This document shows, piece after piece, positions 41,758 to 47,941 of a stretch of DNA of 47,941 bases. A program made the translations under genes and the position numbers. Source of the stretch: Nitrospira sp. (GTDB taxonomy: Bacteria; Nitrospirota; Nitrospiria; Nitrospirales; Nitrospiraceae); contig JABFSU010000048.1 of NCBI GenBank assembly GCA_013140455.1, forward strand, positions 1 through 47,941, written 5' to 3'. The notes under the pieces were generated by a model. The model did not search any database. It saw nothing but the letters and a program-made list of their open reading frames with translations, and was not told the origin of the DNA. Position 1 is the stretch's first letter. The number at the start of each line of letters is the position of its first letter.

Positions 41758-43305
41758 CTAGAGTATTCCCGCCAGTCGATTGATACTCAGCGTCGTCTGG
41801 CCGAAGAACAGCTGAAAGGCGTGGTAGTCCTTTTGCTGCACCTGTCGGGGGAGTGGGCCGTTGTCGCAATACAGCATGCCGATAGGCCGGGTTCCGACTC
41901 GGAGAGGCGCGATGATGGCCGACCCGGGGTTCCACGTCCGGAGAAATTTTGGATTGATGGGGTCGCCTAGAGGGACGGTGAAATCCTCGATCCAGACGGC
42001 ATCCGACCGCTTCATAAGTTGCAAGAAGTGCGGATGCTCCTTGGTCAGCGAGCCGGACAAGCTGTCGATATATGGAGCCGGCTCCCCCACTCCGAGTAAC
42101 AGGCGCCCCACCAAATGATCGGTATTGTTCGGGTTCAGCAAGGCCAGGGAAACCCGGGCAAAGCCGCCGTCCCGGTGTAGGGCGTGCACGAGCGTGCTCA
42201 AGAGCGTGTTGATATCTTTGGCTTCGCGCAACGCGGTTTGCAACATTTGCAGCGTCTCGAGAGGATTCGTCTCAATCGCACTGGGCCCGTGTTTCTGAGG
42301 CCTCACCGTGATGGTGGGAACTTTCACCGGAGGCGGCGCGGGAATCGGACAGCTGGCTTCATGTCCGACGGGATCTTCCCAGAGATCGAACGACAGGCCG
42401 GCCGAATGGACCAATTGCTTACCTCGATCCAGTGCGCGCACAAGGATGTCGCCGAACAGGTGTGACGGCAGGCCACTCCCTGTGAGGAGCCCACGCTTGG
42501 CGGCCTCCATGGTGGCCGGGGAGGGAGGGCCGGTCATGGCATCGACCAATGAAGAGCAGCCGATGACGAGGCCCTTGAACATCTCCTGACCGGAGCCCCA
42601 CCGCTCCTGGCTCTGATGCCCGTCGATGGAAAACAACTCCACGACAAAGGGTGGCAGCGCCCACATCTGCCCGAGGGCTTGGGCAATCCGGAGACGGGGG
42701 ACTCCATAGAGCTGTGTTTCCTCGATGATGCGTGCCGCGGGCGTCTTGGCAGTCAGGGGGATTCTACGGTACGAGACGTAGAGATCCTGAGCTTGACTGG
42801 CGATGGCGAGGTCCCCGATGGAATAGAGCAAGGTGGCACTAAAGAGCTGGCCCAACGATGGATACTCGAGTGCCATGCCCAGTTCATTGGCATGCGCCGC
42901 TGCGACCAGGGCCCGGGCAATGACCCCGCTGACGATTTTCTGCTGATTCGGCCATTGACTGAGTTGTTCGACAAGTTGAGAGGCGGTGACAATGGAGCGG
43001 ACCGTATCCAGCCCGAGCCAACTGACAGCATGGGGGATCGAGGTGATGACTTGTTGCGGACTGTAGGCAATACTGTTCGAGATTTGGAGGACCCGGCAGG
43101 ACAGGGCCGGATCACGACTGATGATTTGAGCGAGGCGATCGGCTCCGGTGAGTCCTCCGGTCAGACTGAGAATTTTCTGGCAGGTTTTCTCCAGGGCTGG
43201 TAAGCAGGGACTAGCCTGATTGAGGAGTGGCTGCAACGTACTGTGCAGACGGGGACGAATGGATTCGGCAAGAGCCGATTCTGACGATGTGGACGACGAT
43301 GACAT
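41758..43305 (-). CDS. HDOD domain protein with C-terminal GAF-like domain
   Basis: 515 residues from ATG 43305 with GGAAGGAG upstream. Residues ~40-245 are an HDOD domain: IISRDPALSCRVLQISNS, SIPHAVSWLGLDTVRSIV, ALVAAAHANELG and LLYSIGDLAIAS. A Pro-rich linker (~315-335) leads to a GAF-like domain with EAKDINTLLSTLVHALHRDG and PLRVGTRPIGMLYCDNG. HDOD proteins take part in c-di-GMP and stress signalling without known catalysis. It is convergent with the lipoprotein gene by 22 bp. It may work with the two PilZ proteins, which is speculation. Confidence 0.88.
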   Translation of the reverse strand: MSSSSTSSESALAESIRPRLHSTLQPLLNQASPCLPALEKTCQKILSLTGGLTGADRLAQIISRDPALSCRVLQISNSIAYSPQQVITSIPHAVSWLGLDTVRSIVTASQLVEQLSQWPNQQKIVSGVIARALVAAAHANELGMALEYPSLGQLFSATLLYSIGDLAIASQAQDLYVSYRRIPLTAKTPAARIIEETQLYGVPRLRIAQALGQMWALPPFVVELFSIDGHQSQERWGSGQEMFKGLVIGCSSLVDAMTGPPSPATMEAAKRGLLTGSGLPSHLFGDILVRALDRGKQLVHSAGLSFDLWEDPVGHEASCPIPAPPPVKVPTITVRPQKHGPSAIETNPLETLQMLQTALREAKDINTLLSTLVHALHRDGGFARVSLALLNPNNTDHLVGRLLLGVGEPAPYIDSLSGSLTKEHPHFLQLMKRSDAVWIEDFTVPLGDPINPKFLRTWNPGSAIIAPLRVGTRPIGMLYCDNGPLPRQVQQKDYHAFQLFFGQTTLSINRLAGIL

Positions 43306-43386
43306 GGGGCTCCTTCCCAAAAATCCCACAAGTTGTATCGGATGAATGGCAATGAATCTTAACCAGCACAGAAGAAAAGACTGAGG

Positions 43387-44223
43387 ATGACTGGTATGCA
43401 GTTCGGCTGGATGACTGTTGATAGCTCCGTCTTCTTAGATGGGCTCAAGTCATTGATTCTGCTGGTGTCGATCATTCTGATCCGGACGTTGGTCGTGCGG
43501 GGAATCTCGCGCAACCATACTTTGTCGATGGAGGACAAGCGTCGCTGGGTCGTGACGACCAGAAACTCCATGGTCTTTGTCATCCTGATCGGCTTCGTCG
43601 TCATCTGGGCGCATGAACTCGAGGCTTTTGCCGTCTCGATCGTCGCATTGGCGGCCGCGCTGGTCTTGGCGACGAAGGAGTTGATTCTCTGCTTGAGCGG
43701 GGCGGCATTGCGCGTGGGTGGTAAGGTGTACGGCGTTGGTGACCGCATTCAAATTGCCGGACATCGAGGGGTGGTGCTGGACCACGATATGTTTGCCACG
43801 AAATTGTTGGAGATCGGTCCTGGCCAGTCGTCGCATTTGTATACCGGACGAGTAACGGTGTTTCCGAATAGTCTTTTGTTTACCAACGCACTCGTCAAAG
43901 AAAATCCGGGGCAGGAATTTGGCCTCTACACATTAGTCGTACCCTTGAGATCGGAGGGAGAATGGCAGCGAGCCGAGCAGGCGCTGCTGGCTTCCGCCAA
44001 GGCCGAGTGTGGCCCGTTTATGGAAGAAGCCGCGCGACAAATGAAATTGCTGGAACAAGCCAATCTCCTGGAAGCTCCCTCACCGGAACCCCGTATCACC
44101 ATTCAGCTTCCCGAGCCGGGGAAGATTCAGTTGGTGCTTCGATTCCCGGCTCCTGATCGGGGTCGCTCGCGGGTGGAGCAAGCTATTCTCCGCCGATATC
44201 TGGTCGAGATGACTCAGGTCTGA
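43387..44223 (+). CDS. MscS-family mechanosensitive channel-like protein
   Basis: 278 residues with three membrane segments (~19-36, 58-75, 79-105). The pore-lining helix VSIVALAAALVLATKELILC is followed by the MscS beta domain: KVYGVGDRIQIAGHRGVVLD, TGRVTVFPNSLLFTNALV. The C-terminal part is longer and more helical than in E. coli MscS. It would release solutes on osmotic downshock or act as a related channel. The terminator at 44235-44269 follows. Confidence 0.85.
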   Translation: MTGMQFGWMTVDSSVFLDGLKSLILLVSIILIRTLVVRGISRNHTLSMEDKRRWVVTTRNSMVFVILIGFVVIWAHELEAFAVSIVALAAALVLATKELILCLSGAALRVGGKVYGVGDRIQIAGHRGVVLDHDMFATKLLEIGPGQSSHLYTGRVTVFPNSLLFTNALVKENPGQEFGLYTLVVPLRSEGEWQRAEQALLASAKAECGPFMEEAARQMKLLEQANLLEAPSPEPRITIQLPEPGKIQLVLRFPAPDRGRSRVEQAILRRYLVEMTQV

Positions 44224-44234
44224 CTCGAAAACAG

Positions 44235-44269
44235 CAAGGGCCTCACGACTGTTCATCGTGAGGCCCTTG
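44235..44269. terminator. Bidirectional intrinsic terminator between mscS-like and peroxidase genes
   Basis: A perfect 14-bp stem: CAAGGGCCTCACGA (44235-44248) and TCGTGAGGCCCTTG (44256-44269), loop CTGTTCA. It lies 12 bp after the stop of the plus-strand channel gene and 30 bp from the stop of the minus-strand peroxidase gene. No long T-run, but the stem is strong. It serves both convergent genes. Confidence 0.85.
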
Positions 44270-44299
44270 TGGGTCAGCAACTCCCCCTTGGCCTATGAG

Positions 44300-45367
44300 T
44301 TACTTGGGAAACGTCTTCGGGGCCATCACCTGCTGCCAGCCTTCCCCGTTCAGCGATTTCAATAGGGCGACGACATCCTGTTGCTCCTGTTCAGTCAGTT
44401 CAAGAGGAATGATGGTGTTGTCCTGATGCGGGTTCTTGATGCCACCCTGGTTATAAAATTTGACCACTTCCTCCAGTGTCTTGAACCGCCCATCGTGCAT
44501 GTAGGGTGCTGTGCGGGCGATCTCCCGCAAGGTCGGGGTCTTGAACGCGCCAATGTCTTCCGGGCTCTTCGTCACCATGTAGCGACCGAGGTCCACTGTG
44601 TTGGTATCCCAGCCGATACCAAGATTGTGGAATTTCTCGTCTGTGAAGTTGAAGCCCGAATGACACCGCGTGCAGCGGGCTTTCCCGCGGAACAGCTCTA
44701 GCCCGCGCTTCGCCGATTCCGACAAGGCGTTCTCATCACCGCCAAGATCGAATTGGTCGACGGGACTGTTGCCGGAGAGAATGGTCCGCTGAAAGCTCGC
44801 GATAGCTTTCCCTACATCCTCGATGACGATCTCGCGTCCGAAGACTTCCTGAAAGAGCTTCCGGTATCCCGGCATCTTCCTCATCTTCGCGACCATCTCA
44901 TCGTGATTGATGAATCCATGTTCGACCGGGTTCACGAACGGCCCGATCGATTGATCTTCCAATGTGTCGGCCCGTCCGTCCCAGAATTGTCCCTTGCTGA
45001 ACACACGATTGACGGATGCCGGCGCGCTGCGGCCGCCTTTGAGCTTGTTGATGCCGGTTGAGACCGGCATTCCGTCCGTAAAGCCTTTCGCGGGAAGGTG
45101 GCAGCTTACGCAGGCGATGGTGTCGTTTTTCGAGAGGCGCTTGTCGAAAAAGAGCAGTCGGCCGAGTTCGACCTTCTTGGCGGTCAGCGGATTGTCTCCC
45201 GGCACGAAGGTGTTGGGATCCTCCAACCCTTGGATCGAAGGAAGTTTGTACTCCGAAACGGAACCTACTCCCGGGTCGCCCTGAGCGAGAGGTATCGTGT
45301 TCACCCACCCGACGAGTATGAAGAAGGAAACAACGGACATACGGAGCAACCAACCGTGTGTGACCAT
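44300..45367 (-). CDS. Di-haem cytochrome c peroxidase (CcpA/MauG family)
   Basis: 355 residues from ATG 45367 behind AAAGGAG. A Sec signal ends near LAQG, so periplasmic. Two c-type haem sites: CVSCH (Cys86, Cys89, His90) and CTRCH (Cys232, Cys235, His236). A Met ligand is likely in APYMHDGRF. Family motifs LGRLLFFDKRLS and GRSAPASVNRVF are present. The enzyme reduces H2O2 with electrons from cytochrome c. Divergent from oxyR across a 119-bp region with a LysR-type site, so OxyR is the probable regulator. Confidence 0.93.
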   Translation of the reverse strand: MVTHGWLLRMSVVSFFILVGWVNTIPLAQGDPGVGSVSEYKLPSIQGLEDPNTFVPGDNPLTAKKVELGRLLFFDKRLSKNDTIACVSCHLPAKGFTDGMPVSTGINKLKGGRSAPASVNRVFSKGQFWDGRADTLEDQSIGPFVNPVEHGFINHDEMVAKMRKMPGYRKLFQEVFGREIVIEDVGKAIASFQRTILSGNSPVDQFDLGGDENALSESAKRGLELFRGKARCTRCHSGFNFTDEKFHNLGIGWDTNTVDLGRYMVTKSPEDIGAFKTPTLREIARTAPYMHDGRFKTLEEVVKFYNQGGIKNPHQDNTIIPLELTEQEQQDVVALLKSLNGEGWQQVMAPKTFPK

Positions 45368-45432
45368 GAGCCGACTCCTTTCTTGAATGAGCTTCCGATG
45401 AAATGGTAGGGCGTGACGAAAAATTAGTCCAA

Positions 45433-45462
45433 TTGATTGTATTGTGAACATCGATTTATAAT
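45433..45462 (+). promoter_or_regulatory. Sigma-70-like promoter for oxyR
   Basis: TTGATT (45433-45438), an 18-nt spacer and a perfect TATAAT (45457-45462). Transcription would start near 45469, leaving a leader of about 18 nt. The -10 box lies inside the LysR-type site, which predicts autorepression. Confidence 0.6.
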
Positions 45463-45472
45463 ACTTATCGAT
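45450..45472. promoter_or_regulatory. LysR-type binding site (ATCGAT-N11-ATCGAT) between oxyR and the peroxidase gene
   Basis: ATCGAT (45450-45455) and ATCGAT (45467-45472) are separated by 11 bp, a perfect palindrome with the T-N11-A arrangement of LysR-family operators. The arms resemble the ATAG/CTAT quarter sites of OxyR only loosely. Its position between divergent oxyR and peroxidase genes, overlapping the oxyR -10 box, supports an OxyR operator. Binding is inferred. Confidence 0.6.
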
Positions 45473-45486
45473 AGAGGAACTCAGAA

Positions 45487-46407
45487 ATGACTATTACCGA
45501 GCTGCGGTATCTCGTCGCCTTAGCCCAGGATCGGCATTTTGGCCGGGCCTCCGAGCGATGCTGTGTGAGTCAACCGGCTTTGAGCTTAGCGATTCAGAAG
45601 CTGGAGGATGAGCTCGGGACAATGATCTTCGAACGACGCAAGCATCACATCACGGTGACGGCGCTCGGAGAACAAATTGTCCAGCAAGCGCAACGCGTCT
45701 TGGAGGAAGCCGATCAGATTCGAGTGATTGCGGCCCAGGGCAAGGATCAGCTGGTCGGACCGCTCCGTTTCGGGGCGATTGCAACCGTGGGGCCGTATAT
45801 TTTGCCGGATCTTGTTCCTCTCCTGAACCAACGCGCTCCATTGATGCCCTTGGAGATCGAAGAGAATTTGACGCTCCATCTGGTGGCCATGCTGAAGAGC
45901 GGAAAACTAGATGTGATCATGATCGCATTGCCGTTGGAAGAGCCGGGAATTGTCACGAGGGCGTTGTATGATGAACCGTTCAAAGCGCTTGTCCCGGTTG
46001 GACATCCCTGGCAAAAAAAGAAATCGATCGATTCGCGCCAGCTCGGGTCGGAGAAAGTCCTCTTGCCGCATGCGGGACATTGCTTCCGGCAGCAGGTGCT
46101 GGATACCTGTCCCGAGTTGAGCCGATCCGATGCCGAAGGTTGGCAAGGGAACTCATTGGAGACGATTCGCCAAATGGTGGCCTCAGGGCTGGGTATCACC
46201 GTTTTGCCCTGCAGCGCGCTGACGTCCAAACATGAGAACAAACGGCTGGTTGCGATTGATTTGGCCAAGCCGGTTCCTGGACGCCGGATCGGACTGGCCT
46301 GGCGGCGGGGATTTACCCGCCCCCAAGTGGTTGATGCCATTTCCGACGCTGTGCAGGCGCTGAAGATTCCAGGTCTGAAGCAGATTGCTGCTGAGCAGCG
46401 TCGATAG
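45487..46407 (+). CDS. oxyR: Hydrogen peroxide sensor OxyR (LysR family)
   Basis: 306 residues. N-terminal winged HTH (TELRYLVALAQDRHFGRASE, CVSQPALSLAIQKLEDELG) and a periplasmic-binding-like sensor domain. The two redox cysteines of OxyR fall at exactly Cys199 and Cys208 in GHCFRQQVLDTC, as in E. coli, and this separates it from other LysR proteins. Peroxide would oxidise Cys199 and form the disulfide that activates transcription. It faces the peroxidase gene. Confidence 0.92.
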   Translation: MTITELRYLVALAQDRHFGRASERCCVSQPALSLAIQKLEDELGTMIFERRKHHITVTALGEQIVQQAQRVLEEADQIRVIAAQGKDQLVGPLRFGAIATVGPYILPDLVPLLNQRAPLMPLEIEENLTLHLVAMLKSGKLDVIMIALPLEEPGIVTRALYDEPFKALVPVGHPWQKKKSIDSRQLGSEKVLLPHAGHCFRQQVLDTCPELSRSDAEGWQGNSLETIRQMVASGLGITVLPCSALTSKHENKRLVAIDLAKPVPGRRIGLAWRRGFTRPQVVDAISDAVQALKIPGLKQIAAEQRR

Positions 46408-46547
46408 GGCTTCTGTTGAAAGATCGACCGGGTGCGGGTAGCCACGCATCCTCGTTTGACACCCGTTTCATTCCAGGGCAGGATATAAAAAGCCTCGCCT
46501 AGGGAATTCCCCTTTATTCACATGATCGAACATGCAGGAGGAACGTG

Positions 46548-46961
46548 ATGCGAAACATAGTAGTGGCGGCAATTGCGGCAGCGTATCTGATCGGTGCTGG
46601 TTCGTTGGTGCTGGCTGACGATGCGATGAAGAATGAACTGGGAGCGATGAAGGACCAGATGAAAGCCGACGTGAAGGCGGCTCCTGAAAAAATGAAGGCC
46701 GACAAGGATCAGATGAAAGCTGATATGAAGGCCAAAAAAGAGGACATGAAGAGCAAGATGAAGGCGCATCGTGAAGAGGCCAAGGCCAAGCGAGCAGCCA
46801 TGAAAGATAAAATGAAGGCGAAGCACGAAGAAGTAAAAGGTCAAGGCGATGCAGTGAAAGTCCAAGCGCAGGAGATGAACGCTGCCGGACAGCAAATGGG
46901 TAGCCATGCCAAAGCTGCCGGGCAGGAGATGAAGGACGTCGTCGGTGCGATGGGGAAATAG
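46548..46961 (+). CDS. Secreted Lys/Met/Ala-rich helical protein
   Basis: 137 residues from ATG 46548 with GGAGG upstream. A signal peptide ends VLA-DD. The mature protein is low-complexity: short units such as KADKDQMKAD, MKAKKEDMKSKMKAHREE and AKRAAMKDKMKAKHEEVKG, rich in Lys, Met, Ala, Glu and Asp, predicting one long amphipathic helix or coiled coil. It ends AGQEMKDVVGAMGK. About 18 Met residues make metal binding or oxidant scavenging possible. The family is not recognised. It follows oxyR by 140 bp and ends at a strong terminator. Confidence 0.75.
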   Translation: MRNIVVAAIAAAYLIGAGSLVLADDAMKNELGAMKDQMKADVKAAPEKMKADKDQMKADMKAKKEDMKSKMKAHREEAKAKRAAMKDKMKAKHEEVKGQGDAVKVQAQEMNAAGQQMGSHAKAAGQEMKDVVGAMGK

Positions 46962-46987
46962 CCCTCGATGAAAGATTCATGACCATG

Positions 46988-47018
46988 ACGGCCCCTGGCA
47001 GTTGTCAGGGGCCGTTTT
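46988..47018 (+). terminator. Rho-independent terminator
   Basis: ACGGCCCCTG (46988-46997), loop GCAGTTGT, then CAGGGGCCGT (47006-47015) and a T-run TTT continuing to 47018. It lies 27 bp after the stop of the Lys/Met-rich protein. Confidence 0.88.
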
Positions 47019-47148
47019 CGTTCCAGCCTCTCAATCATTCATTGACTCCCCGGATGATGAACGCCCGCGTTCTGTGATTTAGAATAGGGCCCGCTTGTTC
47101 CAGACCCCTGCTTCTGCTAGCATCCCCGCCGGTCAATCGACCCATATT

Positions 47149-47922
47149 ATGAAAATCGCAACGTTCAACGTGAACTCTCTCCGAAAACGGCTGCCGATCG
47201 TGCTGGAGTGGCTTGCACAGCAGAAGCCCGACGTGTTGTGTTTACAAGAAACCAAAGTACAGGATAGCGAATTTCCACTGTTGGCTCTGGCCCCCTCTGG
47301 TTATCACATCACGTTTCGCGGGATGAAATCTTATAACGGCGTGGCCATTTTGAGCCGGAAGGAGCCGGAAGCGGTGTTCCACGGATTCGATGATGGGGGG
47401 GAATCGGAGGATGCCCGGCTGCTCAGAGTTGTCATCGACGGGATCCCTATCGTCAACACCTATGTCCCGCAGGGTTTTGAAATCGATTCCCCCAAGTATC
47501 AGTACAAGCTGGGGTGGTATGAGCGGCTCAGAAAGTATTTCGAGAAACATCTATCTCCCGGCAAGCCGGCCATCTGGTGTGGCGACATGAACGTAGCGCC
47601 GCGTCCCATGGATGTGCATAGTCCGGACAAGCACCTTAAGCATGTCTGTTATCACGAGGATGCGCGGAAGGCTTACGAGAGAACACTGGCGTGGGGATTT
47701 CAGGATGTGTTTGTGAAGCTCTATCCGGATCGGCAGCAATATACGTTTTGGGATTACCGGGCGCCGAGTTCGTTAGAGGCGAATAAGGGCTGGCGCATCG
47801 ATCATATTCTGGCGACGGCATCGTTGGCGGAGAAATGTAAGAGGGTTGACGTGGACGTCGAGCCGCGGCGAGCGAAAGACCCATCAGATCATACGTTTCT
47901 CTGGGCAGAGTTTTCGGTCTAA
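47149..47922 (+). CDS. xth: Exodeoxyribonuclease III
   Basis: 257 residues of the ExoIII AP-endonuclease family, acting in base-excision repair. MKIATFNVNSLRKRLPIVLEWL, catalytic QETK with Glu34, GDMNVAPRPMDVHSP, GWRIDHILAT and DPSDHTFLWAEF are all present. ATG 47149 gives the standard N-terminus; longer in-frame starts exist and no SD is visible. A further ATG at 47927 may open the next gene, which is cut by the window end. Confidence 0.95.
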   Translation: MKIATFNVNSLRKRLPIVLEWLAQQKPDVLCLQETKVQDSEFPLLALAPSGYHITFRGMKSYNGVAILSRKEPEAVFHGFDDGGESEDARLLRVVIDGIPIVNTYVPQGFEIDSPKYQYKLGWYERLRKYFEKHLSPGKPAIWCGDMNVAPRPMDVHSPDKHLKHVCYHEDARKAYERTLAWGFQDVFVKLYPDRQQYTFWDYRAPSSLEANKGWRIDHILATASLAEKCKRVDVDVEPRRAKDPSDHTFLWAEFSV

Positions 47923-47941
47923 CCACATGCGCGACGTCCAC

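Noticed and set aside
46454-46492. TTGACA followed by TATAAA upstream of the Lys/Met-rich protein gene
   Set aside because: The spacer is about 22 bp, too long for a standard sigma-70 promoter; another promoter type is possible but unsupported.
1-47941. CRISPR arrays, tRNA/rRNA genes, prophage or transposase genes
   Set aside because: No spaced identical repeats, no tRNA-like cloverleaf sequences and no recombinase or transposase motifs were seen on reading both strands.

Overview
This looks like an ordinary chromosomal stretch from a GC-rich, Gram-negative-type bacterium. There are many Sec signal peptides and lipoboxes, TraT-like outer-membrane lipoproteins, and periplasmic-type MsrA and di-haem peroxidase. 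I lean towards the genus Nitrospira (Nitrospirota). The reasons are the gene repertoire and one terminal-inverted-repeat element (14915-15030) that resembles elements I recall from Nitrospira genomes. That placement is inference, not a database result. I see no rRNA, tRNA, CRISPR array, transposase or phage gene.

Layout. 1-4800: a minus-strand block of proton-channel-type membrane subunits, namely two tandem NuoL/DabB/MpsA-like proteins and the start of a third hydrophobic protein cut by the window edge. It is divergent from a plus-strand DUF2294/MpsC gene, and together they suggest a DAB/Mps-type bicarbonate or cation system. 4802-8104: selO (protein AMPylase), a PQQ-type sugar dehydrogenase lipoprotein, then a decayed second copy of the selO 3' end. 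8205-13103: an unrecognised 1079-residue membrane protein, two alpha/beta hydrolases and a tiny Cys-rich protein. 13230-18157: ettA, the inverted-repeat element, a patatin lipoprotein, an SDR reductase and a DUF1295 membrane protein. 18154-19210 (minus): PilZ protein, small lipoprotein, HTH/Zn-ribbon regulator. 19340-23708: tandem TraT-like proteins, then tldD-pmbA.

23929-29856: coiled-coil protein, lipoprotein, TPR protein, a ~115-bp tandem duplication, a LOG-like protein, an LEA14-type lipoprotein, MsrA, a lytic transglycosylase and a second PilZ protein. 30140-34682: aminotransferase, lipoprotein, beta-hydroxyacid dehydrogenase plus CysQ (minus), CorA. 34697-37105 (minus): leuC-leuD and a small membrane protein. 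37243-41735: small proteins, MEKHLA, CBS and DUF1653 proteins, a flavoprotein disulfide reductase coupled to a TPR lipoprotein, and two more small envelope genes. 41758-47922: HDOD-GAF protein, MscS-like channel, a strong bidirectional terminator, di-haem cytochrome c peroxidase divergent from oxyR, a Lys/Met-rich periplasmic protein and exodeoxyribonuclease III.

The clearest functional themes are envelope maintenance and oxidative-stress handling: OxyR with both redox cysteines, a divergent peroxidase, secreted MsrA and SelO. The structurally most unusual spots are the duplicated selO 3' end flanking the dehydrogenase, the tandem duplication at 26612-26848, and the tandem DabB/MpsA genes with patchwork identity. 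Start sites were chosen by eye from Shine-Dalgarno (SD) spacing and signal peptides; no homology search was run.
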